This document shows positions 17,899 to 26,171 of a DNA stretch of 64,000 bases, one piece after another. Numbering within the stretch: the first letter of the stretch is position 1; every line of letters begins with the position of its first letter. The stretch covers positions 1-64,000 of the forward strand of contig JANMDQ010000019.1 in the NCBI GenBank assembly GCA_031376385.1, in the 5' to 3' direction. A program made the translations under genes and the position numbers. Source of the DNA: Aquisediminimonas sp031376385 (lineage in GTDB: Bacteria; Pseudomonadota; Alphaproteobacteria; Sphingomonadales; Sphingomonadaceae). The notes below the pieces were generated by a model. The model saw only the letters and a list, made by a program, of their open reading frames with translations, was not told the DNA's origin and ran no database searches.

Positions 17899-20622
17899 GT
17901 GACAGCCAATTCACAATCAGAAAGTGCCCCTTTGAGCGACGAGCCCATTCTCGGCGATCCATCCGATATCTCACCAATCAGCATCGTAGATGAGATGAAG
18001 TCGAGCTATCTCGACTATGCCATGTCCGTTATCGTCAGCCGCGCTTTGCCCGATGTGCGGGACGGATTGAAGCCTGTTCACCGCCGCATTCTTTATGCCG
18101 CAAACGAAGGCGGCATGGTGCCTGGCAAGGCTTACCGCAAATGCGCCAAGATCGTCGGCGATGTGATGGGCAACTACCACCCGCACGGCGATAGCGCGAT
18201 TTATGACGCGCTCGCTCGGTTGGCGCAGGATTGGTCGATGCGGCTGATGCTGGTGGACGGCCAAGGCAACTTTGGGTCGATGGACCCCGATCCTCCCGCG
18301 TCCATGCGCTACACCGAAGCGCGTCTGGCCAAACCCGCCATGGCTCTGCTGGCCGATCTTGATAAAGACACAGTCGATTTCCAGCCCAACTATGATGGCT
18401 CACGCGAAGAGCCTCAGGTGCTTCCTGCCCGTTTTCCCAACTTGCTGGTCAACGGCGCTGGCGGGATCGCAGTGGGCATGGCAACCAACATCCCGCCCCA
18501 CAATCTGGGCGAAGTCGTCAACGCCTGTCTCGCGTTCATGGAAAATGGGGCCATCACCACTGAGCAATTGATGGAATATGTCCCTGCCCCCGATTTTCCC
18601 AATGGCGGCATCATCCTTGGTCTTTCAGGCGCGCGCTCTGCTTACACTACCGGTAAAGGCTCCATTGTGGTGCGCAGCCGGTATGAGATTGAAACTGGCA
18701 AGAATGACCGGCGCAGCATCGTTCTGACCGAAATTCCTTATCAGACTGGCAAAAACGGCCTCGTCGAAAAGATAGCTGAAGCCAGCAAAGACAAGCGTAT
18801 CGAGGGCGTGTCGGACATACGCGACGAATCCAACCGCGAAGGCGTGCGGATCGTGATTGATCTGAAACGTGATGCGACGCCGGAAGTTGTGCTCAACCAG
18901 TTGTGGCGGCATACGCCTGCGCAATCGAGCTTCCCGGCCAATATGCTCGCCATTCGGGGCGGTCGGCCTGAAACCCTGACGCTGCGTGATATCATCGAAG
19001 CGTTCGTCAAGTTCCGCGAAGAAGTGATCACGCGACGCACCAAATATGAACTGAAAAAGGCCCGCGAACGCGCGCATATTTTGCTCGGTCTGGTCATTGC
19101 CGTCACCAATATGGATGAAGTCGTGCGGATCATCCGTGCGTCATCCAGCCCGAACGCCGCGCGTGAAGCCCTAATGGCGCGCGAATGGCCGATCACTGAA
19201 ATCCGCGCTTATATTGCGCTGGTTGAGGCGATTGAGACGGAAATCTCTGGCGATACGTATCAACTATCCGAATTGCAGGCGCGGGCGATCCTTGATCTCC
19301 GCCTCAATCGCCTTACTGCGCTTGGCCGCGATGAAATTGGGGATGAGTTGAAGGCGCTGGCGGTTAATATCGAGGGCTTGCTCTCAATCCTGGCTGACCG
19401 CGTGAAGCTTTATGCGGTGATGCGCGAAGAGCTCACGGCAGTGCAGGCAGAGTTTGCCACACCGCGCCGCTCCGAAATCGCGGCAGCCGCTGATGGTATT
19501 GAGGATGAGGATCTGATCGAACGTGAAGAGATGGTTGTTACGGTCACGCTGGATGGCTATATCAAACGCACTACGCTGGAGACGTTCCGCGCCCAGAAAC
19601 GAGGCGGCAAAGGTCGCGCGGCAATGGCGACCAAGGACGAAGACGTCATTACAGAGTTGTTCGTCACGAGCACGCACACGCCTGTGCTGTTCTTCTCGAC
19701 AGCTGGCAAAGTCTACCGGATGAAGGTCTGGCGCTTACCCGAAGGCGGGCCGAACACGCGCGGGCGGCCCATGATCAACTTGTTGCCGCTGGCACCGGGT
19801 GAGACCATTTCCACCGTGCTGACGCTTCCTGAAAATGAGGAAGAGTGGGCGAACCTGCATGTGATGTTCGCAACCGCGAAAGGCAATGTCCGCCGCAACA
19901 GCATGGATGCGTTCACCAACATTCCGACCAACGGCAAAATCGCAATGCGCTTTGACGATGAAAGTGCTGACCGGCTGATTGGTGTGGCGCTGCTCAGTGA
20001 AGAAGATGATGTCCTCCTCGCCACGCGCAGCGGCAAGGCAATCCGTTTCATGGGCAGCGACATTCGCGAATTCCAGAGCCGCACCGCAACGGGTGTGCGC
20101 GGGATGACGCTGGACGGGAAGGATGAAGTGATTTCTCTGTCGATCCTCCACCGTTCCGGGGCGAGCCAGGACGAACGCGAAGCCTATCTCCGCGCCGCGC
20201 CGTGGAAAGATAATAAGAATGAGCCCGTTCTCACCGCCGCGCGCATGGCCGAAATGGCGGAGCGGGAGCAGTTTATCTTCACGGTCTGCGCCAACGGTTA
20301 TGGTAAGCGGTCTTCGGCTTACGAATATCGCCGCACCAATCGCGGAGGCAAAGGCATCAGCAATATCGACAATATCAGCCGCAATGGCCCTGTTGTCGCA
20401 AGCTTCCCCGCCAAGGACGGTGAACAGATTATCATCGTGACTGATCAGGCCAAAATGATCCGCATGGAGATATCCGGAATGCGCGTCATCGGGCGCAGCA
20501 CAGGCGGTGTGCGCTTGCTGAATGTTGCTGAAAAGGAACATGTGGTGAGCGTCGCTTTGATTGGTGAAAGCGAAGGCGAAGAAGAGATTGTGGACGTTGA
20601 AGCCCCGGTCGCAGATGTCTGA
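17899..20622 (+). CDS. gyrA: DNA gyrase subunit A
   Basis: 907 residues, GTG start at 17899. The breakage-reunion domain has the catalytic Tyr138 in ASMRYTEARL, and the C-terminal half has the beta-pinwheel repeats and the GyrA-box-like QKRGGKGR near residue 567. With GyrB it introduces negative supercoils using ATP. In the quinolone-resistance region the sequence is HPHGDSAIYDA: Ser99 and Asp103 match the sensitive E. coli residues Ser83 and Asp87, so no common resistance change is seen. The stop overlaps the next gene by 8 bases. Confidence 0.97.
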   Translation: MTANSQSESAPLSDEPILGDPSDISPISIVDEMKSSYLDYAMSVIVSRALPDVRDGLKPVHRRILYAANEGGMVPGKAYRKCAKIVGDVMGNYHPHGDSAIYDALARLAQDWSMRLMLVDGQGNFGSMDPDPPASMRYTEARLAKPAMALLADLDKDTVDFQPNYDGSREEPQVLPARFPNLLVNGAGGIAVGMATNIPPHNLGEVVNACLAFMENGAITTEQLMEYVPAPDFPNGGIILGLSGARSAYTTGKGSIVVRSRYEIETGKNDRRSIVLTEIPYQTGKNGLVEKIAEASKDKRIEGVSDIRDESNREGVRIVIDLKRDATPEVVLNQLWRHTPAQSSFPANMLAIRGGRPETLTLRDIIEAFVKFREEVITRRTKYELKKARERAHILLGLVIAVTNMDEVVRIIRASSSPNAAREALMAREWPITEIRAYIALVEAIETEISGDTYQLSELQARAILDLRLNRLTALGRDEIGDELKALAVNIEGLLSILADRVKLYAVMREELTAVQAEFATPRRSEIAAAADGIEDEDLIEREEMVVTVTLDGYIKRTTLETFRAQKRGGKGRAAMATKDEDVITELFVTSTHTPVLFFSTAGKVYRMKVWRLPEGGPNTRGRPMINLLPLAPGETISTVLTLPENEEEWANLHVMFATAKGNVRRNSMDAFTNIPTNGKIAMRFDDESADRLIGVALLSEEDDVLLATRSGKAIRFMGSDIREFQSRTATGVRGMTLDGKDEVISLSILHRSGASQDEREAYLRAAPWKDNKNEPVLTAARMAEMAEREQFIFTVCANGYGKRSSAYEYRRTNRGGKGISNIDNISRNGPVVASFPAKDGEQIIIVTDQAKMIRMEISGMRVIGRSTGGVRLLNVAEKEHVVSVALIGESEGEEEIVDVEAPVADV

Positions 20623-21226
20623 GACAGCCTATAAGGTCCTCACTGCTGATCAATGGGTGCAGTTTCAGGCCGACGGCATTTTTCACGGTGCTCCGATTGA
20701 TGTGTCGGATGGGTATATCCACATGTCGACTGCGGACCAGCTTGAGGAGACCATCTCCAAACATTTTGGGGGCCAAACTGGACTGTACATCGCGGAAATT
20801 GAGCTCAGCAGCTTCGGCGAAACCCTTAAATGGGAAGAGTCGCGCGGCGGTGCGCTGTTCCCGCACCTCTATGCGCCGCTGCCTCGAACAGCGGTTGTCA
20901 GTGTTTTAGTACGCCCGCTTTTCGCCCCGATCCCCGCCAGCCTCGCCAAACTGCGCAATGTTGGCAAAGCGGCACTTGGCGACTTCGCATTGCTGGAGGT
21001 GAAAACTGTCGCTCAACTCAGCGCCTGCGAACCCGGCGATTTATTCACTACTCTGCAAGCGCTGACAGGTCAGCGCCAAGACCCCTGCGTCTGGGATGTA
21101 TTTGCAGCCACCATTCATCAGGCCAGAACCGGGGGAGCCCAAGACTGGTGGGCCTTCACCGCCGAACGCAAATCGCTACAGGCCCAGAATGTTTTCCCAA
21201 CCAAGACTTGCCTCTCAACGAGTTGA
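20615..21226 (+). CDS. DUF952 domain fused to Cdd1-like helix-hairpin-helix domain
   Basis: 203 residues from ATG 20615 (MSETAYKV). Residues 1-100 match the DUF952 pattern: DGYIHMSTADQLEET, LKWEESRGGALFPHLYAPL. From about residue 108 the sequence changes to LAKLRNVGKAALGDF and later DPCVWDVFAATIHQA and WWAFTAERK, the pattern of Cdd1/pathogenicity-locus helix-hairpin-helix proteins. The end of a normal DUF952 domain is missing at the joint. The two halves are usually separate genes as far as I know. Neither has a firm function. The start lies inside the gyrA end, so expression may be coupled to gyrA. Confidence 0.75.
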   Translation: MSETAYKVLTADQWVQFQADGIFHGAPIDVSDGYIHMSTADQLEETISKHFGGQTGLYIAEIELSSFGETLKWEESRGGALFPHLYAPLPRTAVVSVLVRPLFAPIPASLAKLRNVGKAALGDFALLEVKTVAQLSACEPGDLFTTLQALTGQRQDPCVWDVFAATIHQARTGGAQDWWAFTAERKSLQAQNVFPTKTCLSTS

Positions 21227-21267
21227 CTCAGCTTCGCCTCAGGCCCCACTTCAATTTCAACAGTGAC

Positions 21268-21296
21268 TTGACATCATCCTCGTAAATCCGTAATTT
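21268..21296 (+). promoter_or_regulatory. predicted sigma-70 promoter of the GbsR-type regulator
   Basis: TTGACA at 21268..21273 and TAATTT at 21291..21296 are separated by 17 bases, a near-consensus arrangement. The palindromic operator at 21294..21311 overlaps the -10 box, so the bound regulator would block RNA polymerase. Confidence 0.7.
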
Positions 21297-21311
21297 CTGA
21301 AAATACAGAAA
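21294..21311. promoter_or_regulatory. operator of the GbsR-type regulator, site 1
   Basis: TTTCTGAAAATACAGAAA is a palindrome with 6-base arms TTTCTG/CAGAAA and a 6-base spacer, 8 bases before the regulator start. A nearly identical 18-base site precedes the downstream membrane gene (21919..21936). Confidence 0.7.
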
Positions 21312-21319
21312 GAAACGAC

Positions 21320-21874
21320 ATGCGACTCACCGATCATCCTGATGCAAAAGCCTTCATTCTCCATTGGGGAGAAATGGGTACGCATTGGGGTGTGAACCGG
21401 TCAGTCGCTCAGGTTCACGCGTTGCTGTATCTATCTGATCGGCCATTGACCGCTGACGATATTGTTGATGCGCTGGCCCTTGCCCGCTCAAACGTTTCAA
21501 CCGCGCTGAAGGAATTGCAGGGCTACGCGATTGTCCGGCGGGTGCACGTCGAGGCTGATCGGCGGGATCACTTTACCGCAGAGACCGACCTGTGGGACAT
21601 GTTGATGCGCATTGTGGCAGAACGAAAACGGAGGGAAATTGATCCTACGATTACCCTGCTCGCCGACCTTGCGGCAAAAATGGCGAATGATCCAGCAACG
21701 CCAGCCCATCTGCGCGAACGTGTGACACGGATGCATGAATTCATGGCGACGCTTAGCGGCTGGTATGATCAGGTCCGCACGCTTCCCAAAAACACCCTTG
21801 TGACGCTGATGAAGCTGGGCAGCAAAGTCGCCCGCTTCATTCCTGGCGCTCGCGCTTCAGACGCAAAAGAATAG
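21320..21874 (+). CDS. GbsR/MarR family transcriptional regulator
   Basis: 184 residues. The N-terminal half is a winged helix: LYLSDRPLTADDIVDALALARSNVSTALKELQGYAIVRRVHV, where ARSNVSTALKEL is the recognition helix. The C-terminal half is helical and fits the GbsR-type dimer region. A palindrome over its own promoter and a matching one before the next gene suggest that it represses itself and the membrane protein gene. The ligand is unknown; GbsR in Bacillus senses choline, but nothing here points to that. Confidence 0.88.
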   Translation: MRLTDHPDAKAFILHWGEMGTHWGVNRSVAQVHALLYLSDRPLTADDIVDALALARSNVSTALKELQGYAIVRRVHVEADRRDHFTAETDLWDMLMRIVAERKRREIDPTITLLADLAAKMANDPATPAHLRERVTRMHEFMATLSGWYDQVRTLPKNTLVTLMKLGSKVARFIPGARASDAKE

Positions 21875-21918
21875 GAGGCCGCAATGTCGAACAGGCAGCA
21901 ATGACTCACATCCATTTG

Positions 21919-21936
21919 TTTCTTTAATTACAGAAA
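21919..21936. promoter_or_regulatory. operator of the GbsR-type regulator, site 2
   Basis: TTTCTTTAATTACAGAAA matches site 1 at 13 of 18 positions, including TTTCT and TACAGAAA at the ends. It lies 23 bases before the start of the membrane protein gene. Confidence 0.65.
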
Positions 21937-21959
21937 TATCGAAAATAAAGGAATTTGAC

Positions 21960-22334
21960 ATGACTGAAATCGCCTATGCCCTTTATCTGGCCATCACCAT
22001 TGGTATTACCATCTGGGTAGCCCGCACGCTCAGTAAGAATGGCGAAGTATTCCTCGTTCAGTGTTTCGGCCATGCGGCTGAACTGGCCAAGAGCACCAAC
22101 CATTTGTTGGTTGTCGGGTTTTACCTCGTCAATATTGGATTTATCACTTTAACCCTCGCCATCGGTGCTGAGCCTACCACGATGACCGAAGCGATCCGTT
22201 TCTTGAGCGGAAAAGTAGGCCTTGCTGTGATTGTACTCGGGGCGATGCACTTTTTCAACATGGGTGCGATTGCTCATTTTGGCCGCAAAGTGAATGGCTG
22301 GCTCGGTGAGAATATCACTGGCGTGAAAGGTTGA
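21960..22334 (+). CDS. small integral membrane protein under GbsR-type control
   Basis: 124 residues with three predicted membrane helices: IAYALYLAITIGITIWVA, LLVVGFYLVNIGFITLTLAI and VGLAVIVLGAMHFFNMGAIA. The segment CFGHAAELAKSTNH between helices 1 and 2 carries His and could bind metal or a ligand, but this is a guess. No family is recognised. Its distance from the regulator and the shared operator indicate a two-gene regulatory unit; it is the likely effector. Confidence 0.8.
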   Translation: MTEIAYALYLAITIGITIWVARTLSKNGEVFLVQCFGHAAELAKSTNHLLVVGFYLVNIGFITLTLAIGAEPTTMTEAIRFLSGKVGLAVIVLGAMHFFNMGAIAHFGRKVNGWLGENITGVKG

Positions 22335-22341
22335 ACTAAGC

Positions 22342-22431
22342 CCCTTCCCTGAGCTTGTCGACAGGCCGCTCTTTATATCACGCTATAGTGAGTCAACGAG
22401 AGAACGGCCCTTCGACAAGCTCAGGGAAGGG
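22342..22431. repeat. palindromic repeat, CCCTGAGCTTGTCGA class
   Basis: The left arm CCCTTCCCTGAGCTTGTCGA and the complementary right arm ending GGGAAGGG enclose an AT-rich centre. It lies between two plus-strand membrane protein genes and may end transcription of the first. Confidence 0.9.
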
Positions 22432-22445
22432 TTAGGAGACGTTAG

Positions 22446-22934
22446 ATGAACCGAACCCAAACTCGCTACTTAAAGGCACCGATAATTGCTGCAGTCTTTG
22501 CTTTCCCCATTTTCGCAGCAGCAACTTTCTTTATTGGAATTGTTGAACAGTTGCCGAACCCAGTTGCAATCAGGCAGCCTGGCGAAACAATCATCGAACT
22601 GTTAGCCATTGTGTTCGGATCGCTGCTTTTTGGCTGGATGATTGCCATTATTCCTTGCGTGATCGGCACTGCTGTTTTGGCAAATGTAGGGCGAAACTAT
22701 CCGGCCACGCGCTTCCCATTATTTTGGGTCTTTGTCGGAACCACCGTGATTGGCATCCCGACAGCAATTGCCCAAGATTTTAACCCAACAACAGCCACCG
22801 TGGTCATCGCACTCACTCTAACGGGAGGATTTTGCGCCGCGATTTGCCGCCGCTTTACAACGTGGTTTGAGGCTCCAAAGGAAGAGGCCGTCCGCCCCCC
22901 TGCCCGCGCAGTGTCCCCACTACACCCAGAATAA
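22446..22934 (+). CDS. uncharacterised membrane protein
   Basis: 162 residues with about four membrane helices (AVFAFPIFAAATFFIGIV, LLAIVFGSLLFGWMIAIIPC, LFWVFVGTTVIGIPTAIA, VVIALTLTGGFCAAI). An AGGAG site lies 8 bases upstream. I recognise no family. The last 80 bases overlap the 3' end of the convergent lysoplasmalogenase-like gene, which is more than usual; the true end of one of the two could be affected by a frameshift, but both frames look coding up to the overlap. Confidence 0.65.
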   Translation: MNRTQTRYLKAPIIAAVFAFPIFAAATFFIGIVEQLPNPVAIRQPGETIIELLAIVFGSLLFGWMIAIIPCVIGTAVLANVGRNYPATRFPLFWVFVGTTVIGIPTAIAQDFNPTTATVVIALTLTGGFCAAICRRFTTWFEAPKEEAVRPPARAVSPLHPE

Positions 22935-23532
22935 TGAGCAATTGTCCGAAGAAATAGAGCGCCCAAATTGCGAATGAAACGCCCGATGTGTTCTCAAGGA
23001 GTGACATCCGCGCAAAAATCAGCAGGTCTGACGCCAGAAACATCATCGCACCAATGCGTGTGCGAAATCTGGGAAAGCGGCTGGTCCAAGCACTGGCCGC
23101 CATCCCCGCAACGAAGAAAGTGTAAACGCCAATCATCACATCCTGAGTGAGTGAAAAGGCCGTGAACACAGACAAAGGAACCACCAACGCCGATAACATC
23201 CGTTGGCTAAACGTGATTTGGGGCCGCCAATTACGAAAATAGAGGAGCATAGCGATCGCGTGGCCGATCAGAAAAGCGCCTGCCCCCGCCTCCAGACCTG
23301 CAGCTTCGAGAAACACATCCCCAAGCGCTCCGAACGCCATGACTGCCGCAATAAGCCAACTGTCCAGTTCGCGCGCGTTCAGGGCAGCCCAGACCGCCAG
23401 CAAGGCGACCCCTGCCCCTTTCCAGACGATCATCAGCGCTGGCGAAAGTCCAAGGTTCCTGACAAAAGGATAACTGACGCCAGCGATAACCGCTGCTATC
23501 AAAACTGGCTTTGCCACTGATCCGTTTGCCAT
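22855..23532 (-). CDS. lysoplasmalogenase-like YhhN/TMEM86 membrane protein
   Basis: 225 residues from ATG 23532, with GAGGG just before it. Eight or so hydrophobic helices are present, and the family pattern is seen in AFGALGDVFLEAAG, FLIGHAIAMLLYF and FLASDLLIFARM. The family hydrolyses the vinyl-ether bond of lysoplasmalogens in eukaryotes; the bacterial substrate is unclear. The C-terminal tail overlaps the neighbouring gene on the other strand by 80 bases. Confidence 0.85.
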   Translation of the reverse strand: MANGSVAKPVLIAAVIAGVSYPFVRNLGLSPALMIVWKGAGVALLAVWAALNARELDSWLIAAVMAFGALGDVFLEAAGLEAGAGAFLIGHAIAMLLYFRNWRPQITFSQRMLSALVVPLSVFTAFSLTQDVMIGVYTFFVAGMAASAWTSRFPRFRTRIGAMMFLASDLLIFARMSLLENTSGVSFAIWALYFFGQLLIILGVVGTLRGQGGGRPLPLEPQTTL

Positions 23533-23585
23533 CACCCTCAATCCCCCCTCGCCAACTCCTACAAAAGGCCATAACGGCTGCGGCC

Positions 23586-24914
23586 ATGCAAGAACAAGTT
23601 CATATCATTGGTGGCGGCCTCGGCGGATCAGAGGCAGCTTGGCAATTGGCAGAGGCTGGCGTCACTGTTCGGTTATCCGAAATGCGCGGGGTTGAGGGAA
23701 CGCCTCAGCATAAAACAGATGATCTGGCAGAACTTGTCTGTTCCAACAGTTTCCGGTCCGATGACGCCCAATCAAACGCGGTCGGCCTGCTGCATAGCGA
23801 AATGCGCGCGCTTGGTTCTCTGATATTGACCTGTGCTGACGCCCACCGCGTTCCTGCGGGGTCTGCCCTCGCGGTCGACCGTGATGGATATTCCGCTGCG
23901 GTCACGGCCGCGATTGAAGCCCATCCCAACATCACGCTGGTCCGCGAACGAGTTGACGCTCTGCCCGAAATCCCTTCGATCATTGCGACAGGGCCGCTCA
24001 CCGGAACGGCACTCGCCAATGCAATTGCCGCAGAAACCGGCGAGGAGGCCCTCGCCTTTTTCGATGCGCTTGCCCCCATCGTCTATCACGAAACCATCGA
24101 CATGGATGTCGCATGGATGGCATCGCGGTGGGACAAAGGTGAAGGTGCCGATTACGTTAACTGCCCCATGGACCGCGATCAATATGACGCTTTTATCGAC
24201 GCGCTGCTGGAAGGTGAAAAGACCGAGTTTAAAGAATGGGAAGCCAACACCCCCTATTTCGACGGCTGTATGCCCATTGAAGTGATGGCAGAGCGCGGAC
24301 GCGAAACGCTGCGCCATGGCCCCATGAAACCAATGGGTCTCGACAATCCGCGCACTGGGCGCTGGCCCTGGGCCGTAGTTCAGTTACGGCAGGATAATGC
24401 GCTGGGCACGCTCTGGAATATAGTCGGTTTTCAAACCAAATTGAAACATGCAGAACAGGCGCGTGTCTTCCGCATGATCCCCGGCTTGGAAAAGGCTGAG
24501 TTTGCCCGGCTAGGCGGGCTGCATCGCAACACGTTCATTAAATCGCCGGTGCTATTAGATCGCACGCTGCGCCTCAAGTCGCGTCCACACATCCGTTTTG
24601 CAGGGCAAATCACCGGCTGTGAGGGCTATATCGAAAGTGCTGCCATTGGTTTACTCGCCGGACGTTTTATGGCGGCTGAGTTGCGAGGAGAGGTGCCTGC
24701 CCTTCCCCCGGTTGAAACTGCGTTCGGAGCGCTGCTTAATCACATCACCGACGGCGCGAACGCAGATACGTATCAGCCCATGAACGTCAATTTCGGTTTG
24801 TTTCCGCCATTGATCCTTACCCAAAAAACAAAAAAGGCTAACCGCAAACTTCTCTACACCAAACGCGCGCGGGAGGCATTTTCGGGGTGGGCATCAAGCA
24901 TCGTCGTCGCCTGA
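23586..24914 (+). CDS. trmFO: methylenetetrahydrofolate-tRNA-(uracil-5-)-methyltransferase TrmFO
   Basis: 442 residues from ATG 23586; the frame is open upstream but there is no better start. It opens with the FAD-binding VHIIGGGLGGSEAAWQLAEAG. Family motifs include LVCSNSFRSDD, MKPMGLDNPRTG and the C-terminal GALLNHITDGANADTYQPMN. The enzyme makes m5U54 in tRNA using folate and FADH2. The 3' end overlaps the convergent EF-hand gene by 21 bases. The nearby phytoene-synthase-like gene fits a neighbourhood I recall from sphingomonads. Confidence 0.96.
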   Translation: MQEQVHIIGGGLGGSEAAWQLAEAGVTVRLSEMRGVEGTPQHKTDDLAELVCSNSFRSDDAQSNAVGLLHSEMRALGSLILTCADAHRVPAGSALAVDRDGYSAAVTAAIEAHPNITLVRERVDALPEIPSIIATGPLTGTALANAIAAETGEEALAFFDALAPIVYHETIDMDVAWMASRWDKGEGADYVNCPMDRDQYDAFIDALLEGEKTEFKEWEANTPYFDGCMPIEVMAERGRETLRHGPMKPMGLDNPRTGRWPWAVVQLRQDNALGTLWNIVGFQTKLKHAEQARVFRMIPGLEKAEFARLGGLHRNTFIKSPVLLDRTLRLKSRPHIRFAGQITGCEGYIESAAIGLLAGRFMAAELRGEVPALPPVETAFGALLNHITDGANADTYQPMNVNFGLFPPLILTQKTKKANRKLLYTKRAREAFSGWASSIVVA

Positions 24915-25397
24915 TCCTTCCACCTCAGGCGCGCGGAGCGGGGCGGCTGGAAGGCAATCGACTGCACGTCTTGGAGGAGATTTACGAACTACGCGTGTCG
25001 TTGCGAACTCTAGGCGCGTCAGGCCGCCAGATTTATCGCCATCTGCCTTTGCAAATTTCTGCGCTGTCTTTGCCGCATACTCACTAAACTGCAGAACGCC
25101 GTCGCGGTTCAAATCTAGCTTGGCATAAGCCTTTTGACGCGATGCAAGATACTCCACCGTACTGACCGCACCGTTTTTATCCTTGTCGTAACGATTAAAC
25201 CGCTTTTCCTCTTTGGATTTGGGCGTCGCAGCCGGAGCAGCTGGAATATCGGCCAGAGCGAAATCCTGTTCCATTACGGGAGGTTCAGGCAAAGCCGCCT
25301 GTCCACTGTCCATGCCCCGCCAAAAAAATAAATCAGCCGCCACCAGCAGCAACGCCGATGCCACCCCCGCCAGAAACCGCCCCATCATCGACTCCAT
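24894..25397 (-). CDS. EF-hand calcium-binding protein, membrane anchored
   Basis: 167 residues. One N-terminal hydrophobic segment (FLAGVASALLLVAADLFF) serves as anchor or uncleaved signal. Three EF-hand loops follow: DKDKNGAVSTVEYL, DLNRDGVLQFSEY and DGDKSGGLTRLEF, so calcium binding in the periplasm is likely. The tail is Pro- and Asp-rich and overlaps the end of trmFO. The physiological role is unknown. Confidence 0.88.
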   Translation of the reverse strand: MESMMGRFLAGVASALLLVAADLFFWRGMDSGQAALPEPPVMEQDFALADIPAAPAATPKSKEEKRFNRYDKDKNGAVSTVEYLASRQKAYAKLDLNRDGVLQFSEYAAKTAQKFAKADGDKSGGLTRLEFATTRVVRKSPPRRAVDCLPAAPLRAPEVEGSGDDDA

Positions 25398-25441
25398 CTT
25401 TGCCAGAATTCAAATCTGGCCCAAGAATAGCCAAATCACAA

Positions 25442-26068
25442 TCACCGATTGAACAGCGCAAAGGACAAAGCAGTGAGCATCCTGCGCGGGGAGCCTGGCG
25501 GTGATGCGTGATCCAATCCGCACTCCACGTCTCGCCGCGACAGCGCTGCCAGAACGCCAAGTGGTTTAAGAGCACCACTAAGGTCTCTTAAGCTAGCTTT
25601 GGCCAAGTTTTGGCCCGCCAACGACAGAGCATCTGCCGATTGTGTGCGTATCGCGAAGTCAGCTAGGCCCCATCCCTTAGCCGCCAGCGCCGCCGATTGA
25701 ATAAGAGAACGCCCAGCAATCGCTGCGCACAGTTCAAAAAGGGCAAATCCTCTTTGCGCTGCTGTCACTTGCGTTTCTCCATTCTCTAACGCCAATTCCC
25801 AAGCGTCGATCAGGGCAACTACTTTGGGTAGATAAGCTGCGAGTTGCACTGATGCATCGCCCAAAGCTGTTTCAGACACGGGCTTTTGCAACCCCTGCTC
25901 TTTCCACCAAGCAAGCTTAATTCTGGTTAGTAGGGGGTCTTTCGAAGCCTCCACCATAGCTCTGAACTCGCCATCTAAGACGTAAACCGCACGGTATGAT
26001 GCGCGCAAATTAGCCCGCGCATAAGCCAGCGAAAGTGCCTGATCTGCCGTCATTTCTTGTGACATCAT
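25442..26068 (-). CDS. squalene/phytoene synthase family protein (NDUFAF6-like)
   Basis: 208 residues. The region after residue 20 (RASYRAVYVLDGEFRAMVEA, then DPLLTRIKLAWWKEQ) matches the squalene/phytoene synthase superfamily, and the short length fits the NDUFAF6-like branch. The aspartate-rich catalytic motifs of true prenyl synthases are not evident, so it may not make phytoene. Eukaryotic relatives help assemble complex I; that role here would be inference. Confidence 0.75.
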   Translation of the reverse strand: MMSQEMTADQALSLAYARANLRASYRAVYVLDGEFRAMVEASKDPLLTRIKLAWWKEQGLQKPVSETALGDASVQLAAYLPKVVALIDAWELALENGETQVTAAQRGFALFELCAAIAGRSLIQSAALAAKGWGLADFAIRTQSADALSLAGQNLAKASLRDLSGALKPLGVLAALSRRDVECGLDHASPPGSPRRMLTALSFALFNR

Positions 26069-26171
26069 TTTACAGTGAATGCCGCGTTAACTCTGACGCT
26101 TCAACCCACCTTATCCATTTCCAACGCATAGGCGGCCTCAATTCAGTGATATTTGTTGAAACGGGGCCACC

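Noticed and set aside
18190..18220. Quinolone-resistance change in GyrA
   Set aside because: Ser99 and Asp103 match the sensitive residues Ser83 and Asp87 of E. coli.
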